Source: Opisthocomus hoazin (taxonomy: Eukaryota > Chordata > Aves > Opisthocomiformes > Opisthocomidae). Taken from it: a stretch of DNA of 64,000 nucleotides. The stretch covers positions 92,047,183 to 92,111,182 of the forward strand of contig NC_134416.1 of the NCBI RefSeq assembly GCF_030867145.1, given 5' to 3'. A program made the position numbers and the translations under genes. The notes beneath the pieces are model-generated. The model worked only from the letters and a program-made list of their open reading frames with translations, was not told the origin of the DNA and ran no database searches. Shown here one piece after another: positions 47,001-62,000 of the stretch (position 1 is the stretch's first letter; the number at the start of each line of letters is the position of its first letter).

Positions 47001-50000
47001 ATTAGCACAAGACATACAAAACAGATACTCTTCCCTAGTGTTCATAATCTAATACCAGGAGGAATCAGAGAAGAATTGACCAGACATCCAGTTAAAACAT
47101 AAACTGTGTCCTTTTTTCTAATTCAGCCTGTGAATCAACAAAATTTCTCTTTATATGGTTACATATACCTAATTTGTGTAATTCTGAGTATTTCAATTAA
47201 CATCTTGCTTACAGATGGATTCGGAGCAACAGAAGGACTTGTAGAGGCTTTGGTTCATGCCACTGGAGATTTCATGGTCTGTGTTGAGTTTGATATGAAC
47301 CTTGAAAGTTGCTGTCTTCCTTGGCTAACATGTCTGCCTGGTTCTGCAGGGTAACTGCACTTTCTGGCCTGTGAAGAGGCTGGGAGGAAGGGAAGAGATG
47401 TCAGTACTGAAGGTTTTAATGAGGCATGTTAGTGTCATTAAAAACTTGTTGCTGCATACTAAATTGACTTAATGGAAACATTAACAACTTTTACCTTTGA
47501 TTGAAAATGATGAAAAAAAGAAGATTTTTTTGAGGGGTTGCTTTTTGTTCTTCAGTTGTTACTGCTCACAGGTTCAGGCCCTTATCATCTGTAGAGGCCA
47601 GAGACTTCCTTTTAGTTTAAATGAGTCTAAGGAATTTGGGGAAAATATGAAAATTATGAGAGGCAAAAATGGTTGGAATTGGCAGTATTATGTCAGAGAC
47701 AGAAACGAGCATCAGGATCTATTTTGCTTGAATAAAATCTACATTATTGATCCCACCATTGCATGTGTTGTAAGCAATGTAGGGTATAGCATCATGCAAC
47801 TCAGAGAAGAAATAGGAGCTACTCTTGCGATCTAGAAGCAACACAGGTGTGATCTATTTTGGAGCACTGCACAGGCTAAATGCCTAAGCAGATAAGGCCA
47901 TGCCATTGTCTGATTTGTCCCAGCCGAAGATCTGGCCCCTAATCCAGTGCCCCAAAACTATGACCAATTTCAAGTGAAACATTTTTCTTTCCAGGGCTTA
48001 GCTAGATGGGGTGAGACTTACCTCCAGGTGCATGGGGTCTATGAACTCCATTTTGCTTCCCGTGGCTGGTGAGGAGGGTCATATACCTTGGAGGTGAACA
48101 GAGTGGCGTTAATGCTTTGGGAATTTTGTAGGAGCCTTGTGGACTGGAAGGCTCCCTGAATCAGTACATGACCAATGGTTCTGGTGTAGTTTGTTTCCAG
48201 CTCATCTATGCTTTATGTGGGCTGAGAAGCTTGGGTGCTGCTGTGGTGTTGTGACCTATTTATGTCAGTTTGGAAATCCAGTCAGTTTGAGGGGTGGTTT
48301 TTATCCACACCAGCAGAAAGGCTAGTAGTCTCTTGCTCAAGGCTGTTTTGTACTATCCAGTGTGCCATCTAGTAAAGCCCAGTAGCCAGGGAAATGTAGA
48401 TTATCCAGGTTAATTATGGTGTAGGGTAACAGAAAGGTTTTTCTACTGATCAAACACCTGAGTGAGTTTCACTCTGCATTTTTTGTCAGAGTGTGTAAAA
48501 ATGACCATTTAAAAAAAGTCTTGTTTCTATGAAATAGGTAAGATAAGACGTTTCCTGTGTGGTAATAGCTTTAGAAAACTTATCTTTCTGATTTGCTTTT
48601 GACCACTGAACCTTGAACATTCCTTTCTTTCACATCACTGAGTGGTGATGGTTTGCGTACATGGGGTTTGGGTTCTTTTGACCCCAGTTCTACCCTAGGG
48701 GAATGCAAATATTTGTTCTCAATTTTCCTGGGCACGTTGATTAACAAACAGGCCATTGTAAGAAACTGACAAAGCCATGGCTCATTGCATGAGCTGATAA
48801 ATTTGGAATGTGACATTGTGTTGAAATATTTAAAGCTTCAAAAGGTTAGTTATAAAGTGACATGAGTAGTGAATGGGAAGTTCGTAGCACCCGAGATTAT
48901 GTTAATGTAGCTATAAGAAGGGCCAGCTCTTAAACCTATACAAATCCAACCAGCTCAGAGCATCTGGTTCAGTGAGGTTATGTTTTTTGACTGTTGTTTT
49001 GCTGCCATCCAGAATGGCTTTATAAATACGGGTAAACCCGTAAATCTTGCAGTTGTTCAGTTTCCCCCTTCTGATGGGGGGCACTTCCAGTAAGAAAAGG
49101 AAATAAATCAGGTAGTCCTACCATTTCTTAGCTATGGATAGCTAGCCTGTGTCTTCATGGCAGCCTGTGAAAGTGCTGCCAGACCCCTGTATTTAGCCTG
49201 TCTCTAATTATTTAATATATGCTGGAGGGAAAAGACAAGCTAAGAATGACACGTTTCTATTTGAAACTATTCTCAAGTCCATAAAAGTTGCCTTTTTAGG
49301 AACTAAATATGCCACATAGTATGGTCAGAGGACAATTAAAATACAGTTTAATGAACCGTATACTTTTCTAACATACAAGGATTGATTCTCTGAAGTGTCA
49401 CACACCTCTCACAAGTCCCAAATAGCCAGTAGGAGATAGGGTAGTTCACTGGTTCTGTCCCACTATCCAGTCTATATTTGAATAGAAAGTGTGAAAAGTA
49501 TAATGTGGCATATATAGAAGCAAAAATTTTATGCATGGGGATCAGCAAATCGGTTCACAGCAGCCAAACCAAATACTCATAATTTTCCCACATCTCCATT
49601 TTGGGGATTACGTTTTTTACCTTTTACTGGTTAACACCTTTCTGAAGAAAGAAGTGAATCTGTGTATTTCAAACCAATGTTACAGGAACAGCCATTCTCA
49701 ATGATGATTTCCCTGCAATGCCATATATGTAACATTCTCTTCCCAGTGTAACGGTGCTTTAGAAGCACTGCACGAGCAAGTATTCTTGATCTTTTCTTGA
49801 GTATTAAGCCCATCTGTAATGTTCTAAAAAAGAGTAACATATTTTTAGTTCATCTTCTGTCTTTCATGTGCTCAGCTGAACATAAACATAATATATTTGG
49901 TATGAAAATGATATTAAATTCATGTATATATGTATGCATACACATACTATATACATGTATACACATGTGGATATGCACACACTAGTTCAAAATGGCTTTC

Positions 50001-53000
50001 TTACAAAAACTGTTTTTAATATCTGTACATATGGCAGTATATTTGAGGTAATGGTTTGGCTGCTGATCATTTTTTCTTTTTTTTTTTTTTTTTGCCAACA
50101 GTCAGCAGTGGAAGATGTAAGTACCTGAAGTAGATTGTGCAGTGTGATGTATGCGCTTGGTGTTTGGTCTGTGTTTGTTAAATTTTGTGAATATTTAGCA
50201 TATTTTTTAGTGTAAGGGAAAAATACATAAAATGTTGTTATAAAGCATCTGTGAAGGTGCGCATTGTTGTACCATGTTTGTTAGATGTTGACCTGCATGT
50301 TGGCTTTGTTTTGAAGGGATGTTAGGAGGCACTCGGCTGCGGCTAACATTCACTAACACAGATTCAACCACAGTGAATTACAGCTGAAGAGGAAAGATGG
50401 GTTCTGAGAGACTCTCTGAGTAAAGTATTCTGAAGTTTGAGTGTTTACAGAGATCTCCAACACTGCAGATTGATCATGACTCCCAGAACCTAGCCTGTGT
50501 TGAGTTTGGATGCTTTGCTTTTGCTAGACACTGCAAGCTGCCTTACAAAGTTATTTCACAGGCGGTAACTTCTCTCTGAAGCAAGAAATATCCACACTGC
50601 TGTTGGTGTAAGGGACGCTGTAGGAAATAACAAATTCTGTGTAGAACAGAAAGGTAAAAATTATGGTGGTTGTGTCTGTGATCCCATGTTGCATTTCCAA
50701 CTGTGTTTAGCTCTTGATGCCTTGCAAATTATCATTTGCTTGATTGCCTCCAGCTTACTTAAAGTTCCCTCTGAGTTTCAACCAATATAATGTTTTCTCC
50801 TTCCTCCCCTAAGTGCTTTGTGTTGCTGCTATATGTTGTCATGTAATACCTCAGATGAGTATCTCATCACAAATAATGAAATGTTGGCAACATTTGCTGG
50901 TAGAGTATGGAAGCTGCCCTTAAATTGTTCGTTTTCAAACAAACTGAAATATATGAAATTTAAAGATAAAATCATAATGGGGCCCAACCATTGATTAATG
51001 TAAATCTGCTTACAAATTGCTGACGCAAATGGGAAACCTCTGATTTACATCAACTGAGGATGTGGCTGGTGAAATTAAAAGAAAATAAAGGGTTTATGGA
51101 TCTAGTGGTGCTGGTCTCTTAATGTCAGCACAAACTTTCACCCAAGACCTCATCGCTGTTAAAATGTAACTCTGCAGTGCCCGAGGGGTCAGGCTATTCC
51201 AGACACTGCAACACTGTGGTACCTCCTACAAAACAAATAGGAGCAGAACCATGTATTCTTTAATTAAGCCCTGGATCAAGTCTTCCGCTGGGGTGGTTTG
51301 GCGTAACTCCATATACTTCAAAGGCACTAGATTGATTTACAGTGGCTGAGCACATGGTCTTGTACTAATGCGTACTTCTGTATATTGGAATCGTGTTGCT
51401 TGCTTTAGAATATATAGCTCTCTTCAGAGCCATAAATAGCTTAACACTGATCAGACAGAATTTGTTCTAAACAATATGAGGTAGCAAATTGAAGACTATG
51501 CCAAAATAAAAGAACAGGACAGGTTAATTAGAAGAATGGTGTATAAGGTGTTTTTTGTTGTTTGTTTGTTTGTTTGTTTTTCCTTCTCTCTCTCTCTCTT
51601 TTTTTTTTTTTAAATCACAGTGCAGTCTCGATCTAGCCAAACTGCCTGTTAAAAAGGTGGCTTCAGAGCAGGCTAGGGTAGCTTGTGCTGAGTTTTCGCA
51701 CTATTGTATCTGGAGAGCTTGATATACTCTGCTGTATCCGGAAAATACATTGGGCATCTGTAAGTGTTCTCTCTTGTACATTGTGGAGTACTATATTATA
51801 CTATATTGCAGCTGCTTACATGTCTGCATGCTTGCCAGCTTCAGAATCAAAGGTGTTGTACGCAGCTTATTTGCAGCATCCATGTGCAGGCACTTTGCTC
51901 TGTGCTTGGGTTTTTTTCAATTTTCTTACTTTTTATATATTTATCTGCTCCTTTCCTCTCTCTCATTTGCAGCATCAGAGTGTCACTGTGTCCTGGATGA
52001 ATATAAAGAGTTCATCTTTCTTTTGGCCCCTGAAGCAGATAATCTGTAAAATGTGCCTTCAGGAGGCAAGCAGTCCCAAAGACGTTAGTTATTGCTCCTT
52101 TTCCAGACAAACATCGATGGCCTAAACCTCTGCCTAAGAGCATGTGGACCCCAAGAAAAGAGGCAGTGTGCTTGCCCCCACTGTTCATGTCAGATGTGCC
52201 AAAAGTCTTTTCAGAGAGTTCTGTGCTACTGTGGTCCAGTGTCTGCTTAATTTAGTCTGGGCTACTCTGTTCCAAGCTCCCAGAAATGGAGGTCTTGTCT
52301 ATGCACTTTGCTAAACACTTGCGGGTGTTTTAATAGTGTCATAGTCATCTTAGTGTTTCCATGTGCTGATTTTTGTGGTGTCACATTAGCAAAAGGAATA
52401 TTGCATTAACATATTCTTTTCCCGTTTTAATATAGGAGGTACATTTGATTTAAATAAGCTTAGCAAAATAACGCAAGTTTGTATTTTGTTCTGGTTTAGG
52501 CCATGTTTGGGTATGAAAGACAAATATTAAGTCTCTGCCCAGGCTGGTCCCATCTTACAGTCACCAGCAGTCTGCTTGTTTAAGAACAGGGCTGACTTAA
52601 TTCGATTGCAGAAGGCTGCCAGAAATATTGATGACTCTTTGAGAGAGTAACCCGAAAGACAGACTTGCAAGATGATACCACAGTATCTATTATTGGCAGA
52701 AATACAAACCTTCAAATAATAAATGAGCCCTTAACATCTGTCCGGTTGCTGGTTTTCTCGGGGGCCTGGTGATTGGGCTGCGTACAATAACATGCTGGCC
52801 TTCTGAGAAGCCTACGTCAAAATTAATGGTTTCATCAGCTGGCAGGAACAACTAAATAATTGGGCACACCTGAGACTACCCTAAAGGGCTTCTTTATGCT
52901 TAGCAAATCCTTTCTGACTAGTTCCAGTAAAGCGCGTATCGTTGAAAGCTGGGTGTTGCAAACTGGATCAGAGAATGTTTGGAGTGTGTGAGAGCTTGAG

Positions 53001-56000
53001 CATAGGCATCAACAACACAACTGAGTATCAGGAGTGGATAAGGAATCAACTTTTAGAAAAAGCTGTGTCAGGCTTTACTTGTTCTGTATTGAATACTTTA
53101 CAGGAGATTAGCCTGGCAACCTAGCAGCTATGCAGAAAGGTGTAGGGGCAGCCTAAATTAGGTCAATTCCATTTTGGATGCAACCTGTGTTTAGAGCCTT
53201 AATCTTAGGTCCTGATGCTATGGAAGTAAATCAGTATTGCCTTAGCCTTCGGTAGCGTACTATTTAGAAAGTTACTTTATTTTTTTCTGTATTCTGAAGC
53301 TCTCTGTTAGATTGCTTACATTGGGCAAATAACCCTAATTGCTGATAGCAGCAATAGAAATATTTTCAGATGTTGCAGTTTAAGGTGTATTTTCTTTTTC
53401 TTCCTAGAGACTCAATAAATTTTCATCTGAAATTATGATGATGTGAATAACCAGTTATGCTCTGAAAAATGTGCTTTAAGTGTTTCTGCAAGAATAGCTG
53501 AGCTCCTAAATTATTTGGCAGTCTCAAAAATGTCTTTGCCTCCACTAATGAGCTGTATGATAACAATCTCTTACTCTCTTTCCAAGCCTGTAGTATTAGG
53601 TGTGAATCTTCCACCTGATTGAGAGCACACTGGAATTAACAGCAAGTCTGTGAATTGCAATTACCTTAGGCATTAAAGGGTAGCTTGTGTACAGGCTAGT
53701 ACAAAATTTCTCATTGTATGAGGTCAAGACAAACATATGTCTATGAAATAGATCTTAAGGAGTAAATACACTGTCTAGTAAATTGCTTGTGTAACAAGAA
53801 GGTCCCCAGCTGTTCCAGGAGCCTGTTTCCCAGCCTGGCCCACAAACACTGCTGGCACAATGCAGCAGTGACATCTTTCTTGCCGTCTCTCTTCTTATAG
53901 ACGTCTCTGGCCAAAATATCCCTTTGCACTGAGCTTCAGATCATCCTGTCCCTACTGCTGCTGATTGCTTCTGTTTAGTCATTGTGCTGTGCGAAGGGTA
54001 ACTCTGCCTTCCTCTGACAGTGAAGACTTTCATGTCCTCTGAGTCTCTCAGGAAATGAAAGACTGGGACGGCTACACTACTCACCCTCAGGGCCTTTAAG
54101 AAAGGTGAGAAGCTGAAGTGAGATGAAGCCTGAATAGATATGCTTCTTTTTTAGCAGAAATTGAGAACAGATTTTGTTCAACAGATTTACATGTTTCTGT
54201 CTTTCCCTTGAAGTGATTGTACACCAAGGAATGCCAGTTTTTTTTGTGTTTTGTTGGTTACTTTTCCCCTAAGAGAGCTATTTTAGCTCCAGAATTTATG
54301 TGCTTTGTGCAGAATTCACTGTGTGAGGTTCTTTGGGTTATGTAGGAAGTCAGTTTTGGTTATCTTAATAATAATTTTTAGCTAGTTTGAAATATCTAGC
54401 AGGTTGAGTGCCTCTCTTGTTTTTTTCATTGTATACACAAGAAAGATCTGGAAAGCAGTCCTGTCAGGACTAAATGAATTTGTGTGAAAATCCATGCAGA
54501 GACTTCAGGCACCAGAACCCAGACCATTTTCCATAAATTAAACGACAAGTATTGGTGAAGTTAGCACAAAGCATGATAAAGCTGCAACACATCACATCAT
54601 TAGGTGGCTTTGTACAGTGACTGGAACTTTGTATGTCTGTTTGAAAACATAGGTCAGCACGGCTGTTTAAGATTTTACAGTGTTTTTCAGAAATGTAGCC
54701 AACTTGTTAGTACATATAATGTGACTTTTGAATGTTTGTTTGGGTTTGACACCTTATTTTGATTTGCTAATCATGGACAATTAAAAAAAAATCTTCCTAA
54801 CGATTTTGGAGTTTGATTTTACCCCCCCCCCCCCCCCCTTGTTCTTTAAATTTGAAATTGTGTTTATGAATGCAATAGGGAATCCTAGCTAGGCAGTACT
54901 GCGTAACTTTCTGCTCAGTGTAATGGCACTAAATGTTGAGCCACCTGACTGATCTCAATACAGTGTCTGTTCAAAAGATTACAGGGCATAATGCTGGGAA
55001 TTAAGTAGCCTATGTTTTATTCGGAGAACTAAAAATAGGCAGTTCACCTCACTTGTTAGTCATTGCCTTAAAATGATGATAGTATTCAGCAACCTTTATA
55101 AATCATGGATGGATTTTAATGTAAAGACCTGTACAAGAGCAAAAGTACTCATTCAGCAGAGAGACCTAGAGATGGCATTTATTGTTAGAGAGAGAAGATG
55201 ATTTAATTGCCTGGGCCGTGGTTATGAGCAGTAAGGACTAAGAAAGCAAGAAGAACATTTGGGAGCGTTGCTTGGCGTCTCTAGGAACAATGGCTCAGAA
55301 GTCACCAAAGATGTCTGTACAATTCTGACCTCTCAGTGGAAGACAGAAGTTGTGCCACGCTGCGCTTTGGTGTACTATGTTGTGGTTGTTATTCAACACG
55401 TATATGAACCTGCAGCAGTAGTTATGTACGCTCTGTAGCAGGTGAAGCTGGAATGGAATAAAATGCATGATTTAAAAACAGGAACTTCTCTCTGCAGATA
55501 CACTGTCCACCTTTCTGGTGGCAGTCAGGGTAAACTCTTTCCCAGTGTGAAGACAAAGTAATTTCTAAGTCTTTTCATCTTTGCAGGTCAAGCCAGTTAC
55601 TCACAGTAGAATCACTGTGTCAGCACGGTTTCGAAAACCAGTCCAGGAGCCCTACACTATTTTGTAAGTAGAATTTTCAATTAGTGAACTGCCAGTTCAG
55701 GGAGGGTGGGGTGATGTCTTAACTTCAAATGAATTTTGCTTAAAATGCTCCTCCAAATTATTTTATTTTGATTTATTTCAGCCTGATTGCTAACGGAGAC
55801 TTCATAAGCCCTGTAGTGCGCCTCCTCATTCCCAGGAAAACGCTGAATCACTGGGATCATATTCTAGAAATGGTTACAGGAAAAGTTACCCTCAGAAGTG
55901 GAGCTGTTCACAGGTATCAGGAAGCTGAATATTTGCAATATACATTTGATATGCATAGATATGTTTTTGAAACTCCATAGCTAGATATAATGGATCATTC

Positions 56001-59000
56001 CTGCTTCAGGGGAAATTCCACTATAAGAAAATTAAAATACATCAAAAAGCCACAAAGTGGAAATACGTTGACTCCAAGTAACCTTCAGGTTTCTTTCCAA
56101 CTGCTATTTAAAAAAAAGAAAAACCTCAGTGTTTCAACTGTTATTTCTTGATTAAATATTTAGTTAGCATCCATATAATAATACAATAATAATGCAATAT
56201 ATTCAGTATTAATATGAAGTTACACGTCAGAATAAAATAAATGAGCATGGTAAAGTTGGTGAAAGTGTTAGGAATGTGCAATAACATATGCAGTCCGTGT
56301 TCCTTTTAATATTGATAGTTCTTTAATTTCATTGGGGCAAACAATTCAAGGAAAGTATTACAGATTCTTTGGTTTTTGAAGACCTGTGCTATGACTAAGA
56401 TGTGCTTGACTAAGATGTGCTTTACACTTGGCCAGCTCAGCCTCCTAAGAACAGCCAAGGCCAGAGTTGTAGATGGGGGTTTGCAAGTTCCGGTATCTCA
56501 GCTGGTCTGAGATGTTGTGGTATCCCAGGAATAGGATGTGACCTCTTTGATAAGTAAGTTTCAGTCCCTTAAGGCTTTTACAATGTTAAATAAGCTCTGT
56601 AAAATAGGATTTGGTAGTTGTTGCAGGATTTAGAGCATGATGATGTATGTGGTTTCCATGAGAAACATCGCAGTGTAAGCAGCATGCCAAGGTGTGCACT
56701 GGCAAATTGCTGACATTCCAGTGTTGCCCCATGCAGAGGACATTCCAGAAATCCGTTCCACAGATGGGAAAGGGCCTTCTGTGGAAAATCGTTCTTCACA
56801 GCTTACAGAATGTCTGAGGCTAAGCTTGCAAAATCTTTCTCAAATCAGTGAAGATAGAACAGTCTTTCAGTTCTTCTGATTGCTTTCCCAGAACTGATAC
56901 AGATGACAAAAGATGAAGGTAATGCTAGCTGTTGACTATTAGCTCTCATCTAATTTTTCCTTCTTCCTTTCTTTGCTCCTAGTATCTCACTACTTAGCAT
57001 TTTCACTTGTGGCGAAGTAAACATACACACGTGTACTAGCATTCTGGATCTGCTTCTCAGCTGGTGTAGCAGGGAAGTGAGCAAAGTAACAGCTGTTTAC
57101 AACATACGAATTCTTTCTGCTCTCAAGTCCTTTAGTAATTTAAAAACCTTTCACGTTTTATTCTCATTACTTGGCGTCACTCCTTGATGAAACTGAATGA
57201 TGTACATGAAAGCATAAATCATTCTGTACATAGCTAGGATTGCTTTTGAGAAGTTCCCTCTAGTGCTCAGTTTTAATCTTTAAAAAATAAGATAATGTAC
57301 ATGGCATTTTGAATTATTTAATGTTTTCCTTTTTCTGGTTTTTTATTAACCCAGTTTTCATTTTCTTTTCCATAAAATGCTAGGAAGACATATTAAATAC
57401 ATTGGTAAAGTGATCATTGTTCTTTAATAAGTTACACATTAATTGCTGGGATTTACTGTAACTGTGTTAGCATTAGGGGAGGTCCTGTAAGACCACTGAT
57501 GCTGGGAAGATATAATTTCTCATTAAAGAAGGATAAGTGGAATTACGAGAACCTGCATTATGTATACAGCAGTTTTTCTTTTGTGTGTTATTAAAAGACA
57601 TGCAAAGCTGCCAAGTCTTACGCAGTTTCACATGTGGCTTTTAAAAAAAAAAGAAAATTATTGATCATTCCCATCAGAATAGTCATGTAAGTAAGAAATA
57701 TGAGAGAGGGGACAATGAGAAAGTAGCTTTTCTTCTTGCCAGTTTGTGCATGGGGAAGGGGGTACAGCAGCCTGATGGGCAAGTACATGGTGCCTGGGCA
57801 ACTGGGATTTAGGGGATATTGATCCTGCAGGTCGTGTCTTTGCTGCCTGCTTTGTCAGCTTGTGTGCTTGCCTTGTTTTGGCTTTTTGGTTTAAGCCATT
57901 CAGGAGGGGAAATGGGAGTCCACTGACATCCCACAGGACAGGCCCTAGATCATCACCCAGTGACCAGAAGTGACTACCAGGACATCTTTGTTACATACTA
58001 TAAGCCAGAGAGAACCCAGCTGGTCTTTGAACAGTTGTGGCCAAGTGGGTGGGTAGAAGGCTTTAGAAGTAAGTGTCACAAAATTTGTGTGATGCTTGTT
58101 AAGTCAATATTCATTTATCTGTTTGAAGTTCTATTTTTTTTAAAATGCATTTTTCATTTCACTTTCATCTTAAGTGACTGATTATGTTTGATTCAGTTGC
58201 TATAATTATTATTTTCAGGGTGAAAAATACAACTGGACACTGCCAAATATTTGTCCATACCATTTTCGGGAGTTCTATTAGGCAAAAAACTTTTGAGAAT
58301 TAAATATAATATTAAACCATGAGAAAAGTGAAAGATCAGAAGCAAAACCCCACAGTCCTGTTTGTACGTACCCCTATATAACTGCAGCACCATACAAATA
58401 TATATATAGTTCTTAAACTGTGATACACTGGCTTGCTTTTTTTTTTCCCTCCTGAGTTCCCCAAAGCAAAATGTAATCTAGCAAAACACAGTGAGATTAA
58501 TTCAGAAATAGGCTTCTTGCTGATTTTAAGATTTTTTGTTTTATTTTCATTGTTTGTGTGTAATTCCTGTGTTTAAGACTTAAATGCAAACCTGTTGATG
58601 TTGACTCTTTAATTAAATATAAATATGGTTGAATTTTGGAATACGCTTCATAGGAAAGAGCTTATTTATTATTGAATGTTTCTTCCTTCCTCATTGTTTT
58701 GACCATGCTTAAATAAAAACACAAACTCAACAATGAAGTAATTGGGATAGCATAGGAATAATGTGTTGACCACCGCCCCCCTCCTACCCCTCCCTAGTCC
58801 CTAAGGCATTTCTTCCTTCTTGGTAAATAGTACAAACAGAAATTACTGTGATAAAAATATGCCTGGTGTAATAGACATATTAATTATTGGTATTGTAGGT
58901 GCCTAAGACACATTATAACAAGAATTTGTGTATTATTTCCTGCTACTTCCAGCCTTACCCCACCAGGTACAGCCATGTTCCAGCCTTCTGAGCTATGCAA

Positions 59001-62000
59001 TAGAAGTGCAATATTATCAGCTTGGTTTGTGTCAGGTGGACAGGTCCTGAGATTTCAGCTGTGGGGCCATGAACGCCCTGTTCTTCCCGGATTGCTGCAT
59101 AGCACCCAGAGCACAGCAGGGTGGTAGAGCTTGGTACAAGAGGGGTCAGGAACTCACGAAATAGATTCCTTCCAAGGCATCAGGGGAAAGGCATCAAAGA
59201 CCTTCTAAGTAGAAAGTAATTTATTTCATTTTAGAAATTATGAGAGTATTTGATCTGTCATAACACTTCATTAGTTTTACATAAAATGTGATTTCAGTCA
59301 TCATTTTGCTCTGTCTTTCCTTGTCTTTTGTTTTTTATGTAGCGACTGATTATTGTATGATATCCACTGTACTTTATTGGGTTTCATATCATGATTTAGT
59401 GAATTTAGATTAACGTAGATTCCAATGCTCTTAATACACCTAAATGAATGTTAAGGTTTATTATATTAAGCATTTTCATATTTTTTAGACTTTACACTTT
59501 AGATGGAAAACTTGTTCAGAATGGGTCAGACTTGGAGAACGGGCAAATTTATGTTGCAGTGGGTAGAGAAAAGTTTAAGAAGCTGCCGTATGGTGATCTG
59601 CTGTTTAGCAAATCTACAATAAGAAGACCACAGGGGTAAGTTCTACAGGTGTGTGATACACTTCTCATGTGCTTGTGTGTGTCAATTTGTTCACAAAGTA
59701 CCACCAGTAAAGTACGAAATCGTTCCAAGGCATGGATGGAGGGGTTAGTATGACTGCAAAACTTCACTGACAAATTCTGAGGAAGTTTTGATAACAGAAA
59801 CAAAAGAAAAAGTGGAAATTCAGAAACCTATTTCACTTCATAAACGTGCCGTTGATCATATATCACAAAATTAATGTCAGAGAAGGGATTATATTTGGCT
59901 TAATTTTTTTTTTTCTGCAATATAAATGGATACAGCTGAATGAGATTAGATGAAGCTACACCAGTCCAGATCTACTCTTGCTTGGTAAAGTTTTGTGGAA
60001 TATATACTCCCTTAATGTTTTCTGTTTGGGTCTGTTTTTTGTAGGCTAGAATTATCGCAGAAGAGTCCGAAATTGGCCTCTGTCAGGAGAAACTTGGGCT
60101 TTTAGTATCTTCGAAAAACATGAAAATTAGGAACCATGTCATTTAAATAAGTGGAAAGAAATGAAAATTTGTCCCACAAATTGATGTAATTTAGAGAATT
60201 TGTTCCATACTTGCATATAAACTGAAGTGTAATTTTTTGAACAGAAATGAGTGATTCTTAGGGAAAATGTGCGATGAATAAAACAATTAACTCTGCTGCC
60301 ATAGCTGACTTGGTGGTGTCTGACTTGGTTATAGATACATAGTGTCTATGATAGTGACATTGTGCACAATTCTAAGATATGGCTTCCTTCTGCAGTTCCA
60401 AAGCCTCTGTACTACCTCCGATTGTGGGATCTCGAAAGTCTAAAGGCAGTGTAAGTATCAAGTGCCAGAATAAAGTTTGTTTTTAATTTTACTTAATTCT
60501 GGCAGATGGAAAGTCCCTGTCCTTTGGGTTTTAATTAAATCTGAAGAAAAGAAATCCACAGCCACCTGGTGGTATGCTTATTAAAGCTTGATGAATCTGT
60601 AGCTATTTGCAGTCTCAATTAGACAAAAGAAATCTGAGAAAATATTATTACAGTAATGGCTGCTTTATTTTTTATAAAACCTGCCATAGCAAAGATGAAC
60701 TGCTGCCTTGAGGTCAGCTATCGTTGTTTATTTGTTAGATTATTTATTCAAATTATACACCTAAAGAAAAAACACAGAACCTTTTACAAAACATCTTGCA
60801 GGAACAGTGTTTCTGCATGCTGAGTCTGAATAAGGGCTTAAAACAGTTTACAGTCTGGTGTATTTTGCCTTAGCTAACCATTACATACAGAGCTTGAGCC
60901 TCCACTGCTTTGTATCCTGTATAACTGTTTATATGTGTACAAAATGAGTCCACTGTGGATTTATAATAGTGCCAAATCAGAATATAAGTATCTGTTTGCC
61001 CCAGTTCTGTACAAGTGCAGTTTACTGTACAGGACAGTATAGAGCCAGACTCGCAGTCTGTCACTATAATTGTGGCAGTTGATCATGTCCAAGTGCCTGT
61101 TCCAATTCTGTTGAAATTCAGTGGAAGATAAAACCTCAGTAAAGAACATACTTTCAAGTAGTGTTTGTTTTTGAAATGTGAGCTTTGCTATTCTAGCATT
61201 TGTAAAAATAACTCATTAACAGTTTTAACTTCTTGCCTCTTCTACTATTACTTAACAGCCTATACAGAAAATTATTTGTTATTCACTTTTATTCCATTGG
61301 GACTGTGGCATACACTCATAACAAGTGTCAAAACTTAAGGAGGCAGGAATATGTATTACTGCTCTTAGATATCTATTGTAACACTTGAACTAGTATAAAT
61401 TATGCAATTGTTTGCCTCAATTGGATAGCTACACTTTTTTACTATTATTGCTCGGGAGTAACAGTCTCCAGTTTGAATTAGCAGAGACTGAAATATTGCT
61501 GTGCCCTCATTCCTCTGTATAGAGAAAGGATAAGTGGTAGATTTGATGGTATTGGTAGATATACAGTAGATTAAATGGTAAATTCTAGATGGCATGTAAA
61601 TAAGATATTTTAAACAGAATGGGTTTCTACTGATTATGTGAAAACTAGAAGAATCACATAAAAATACAATAATACATTTTTTTGAAGAGATGCAGGATTT
61701 GGTTCAGGACCTATTTTTCTGAAATATTTTAACTTTAGATTGTATTATCTTTTAACTTTAGCAGTGAGGTGAATTGTCGATGTCCATTGCAGAAAGAAAG
61801 GTCTTTCTGGTGGGCAAGTTCTAAAATGGCATGAATTGTTCATGCAGCTACACTAAGTGAAACAATGAAGCAGAATATGTTCATCTTCTGTGATTTAGGG
61901 AAGTTTGATAAGGTGAACAATTCCAGATACTGATAAGGTTTTCTGCCTTATCTGCTTGATTGTTTTGTTGTTATATTGAGTGTTTTGGCGGAACTGGATT

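Larger units (their letters stand above)
37106..55586 (+). other. DCDC2: DCDC2 intron 2 (18.5 kb)
   Basis: Long A+T-rich intron. It holds simple repeats (T run 37367-37385, A run near 41190, TTTG/TC/T compound at 51557-51612, C17 at 54822-54838) and one possible microexon at 50102-50116. Open frames such as 47497-47835 and 51685-52125 match no family and lack supporting splice sites. No transposon copy is recognised, which is notable for its length. Confidence 0.75.

Noticed and set aside
47497-47835. 112-residue + strand frame in DCDC2 intron 2
   Set aside because: No similarity to known proteins and no splice signals; treated as chance.
51621-51656. 36-nt in-frame stretch after a strong T-tract acceptor in DCDC2 intron 2
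   Set aside because: Donor GTGGCT is poor, and the T tract is part of a microsatellite, so the acceptor is likely accidental.
51685-52125. 146-residue + strand frame in DCDC2 intron 2
   Set aside because: Cys/Ser/Phe-rich, no family, no homologue known to me, no splice or promoter context.
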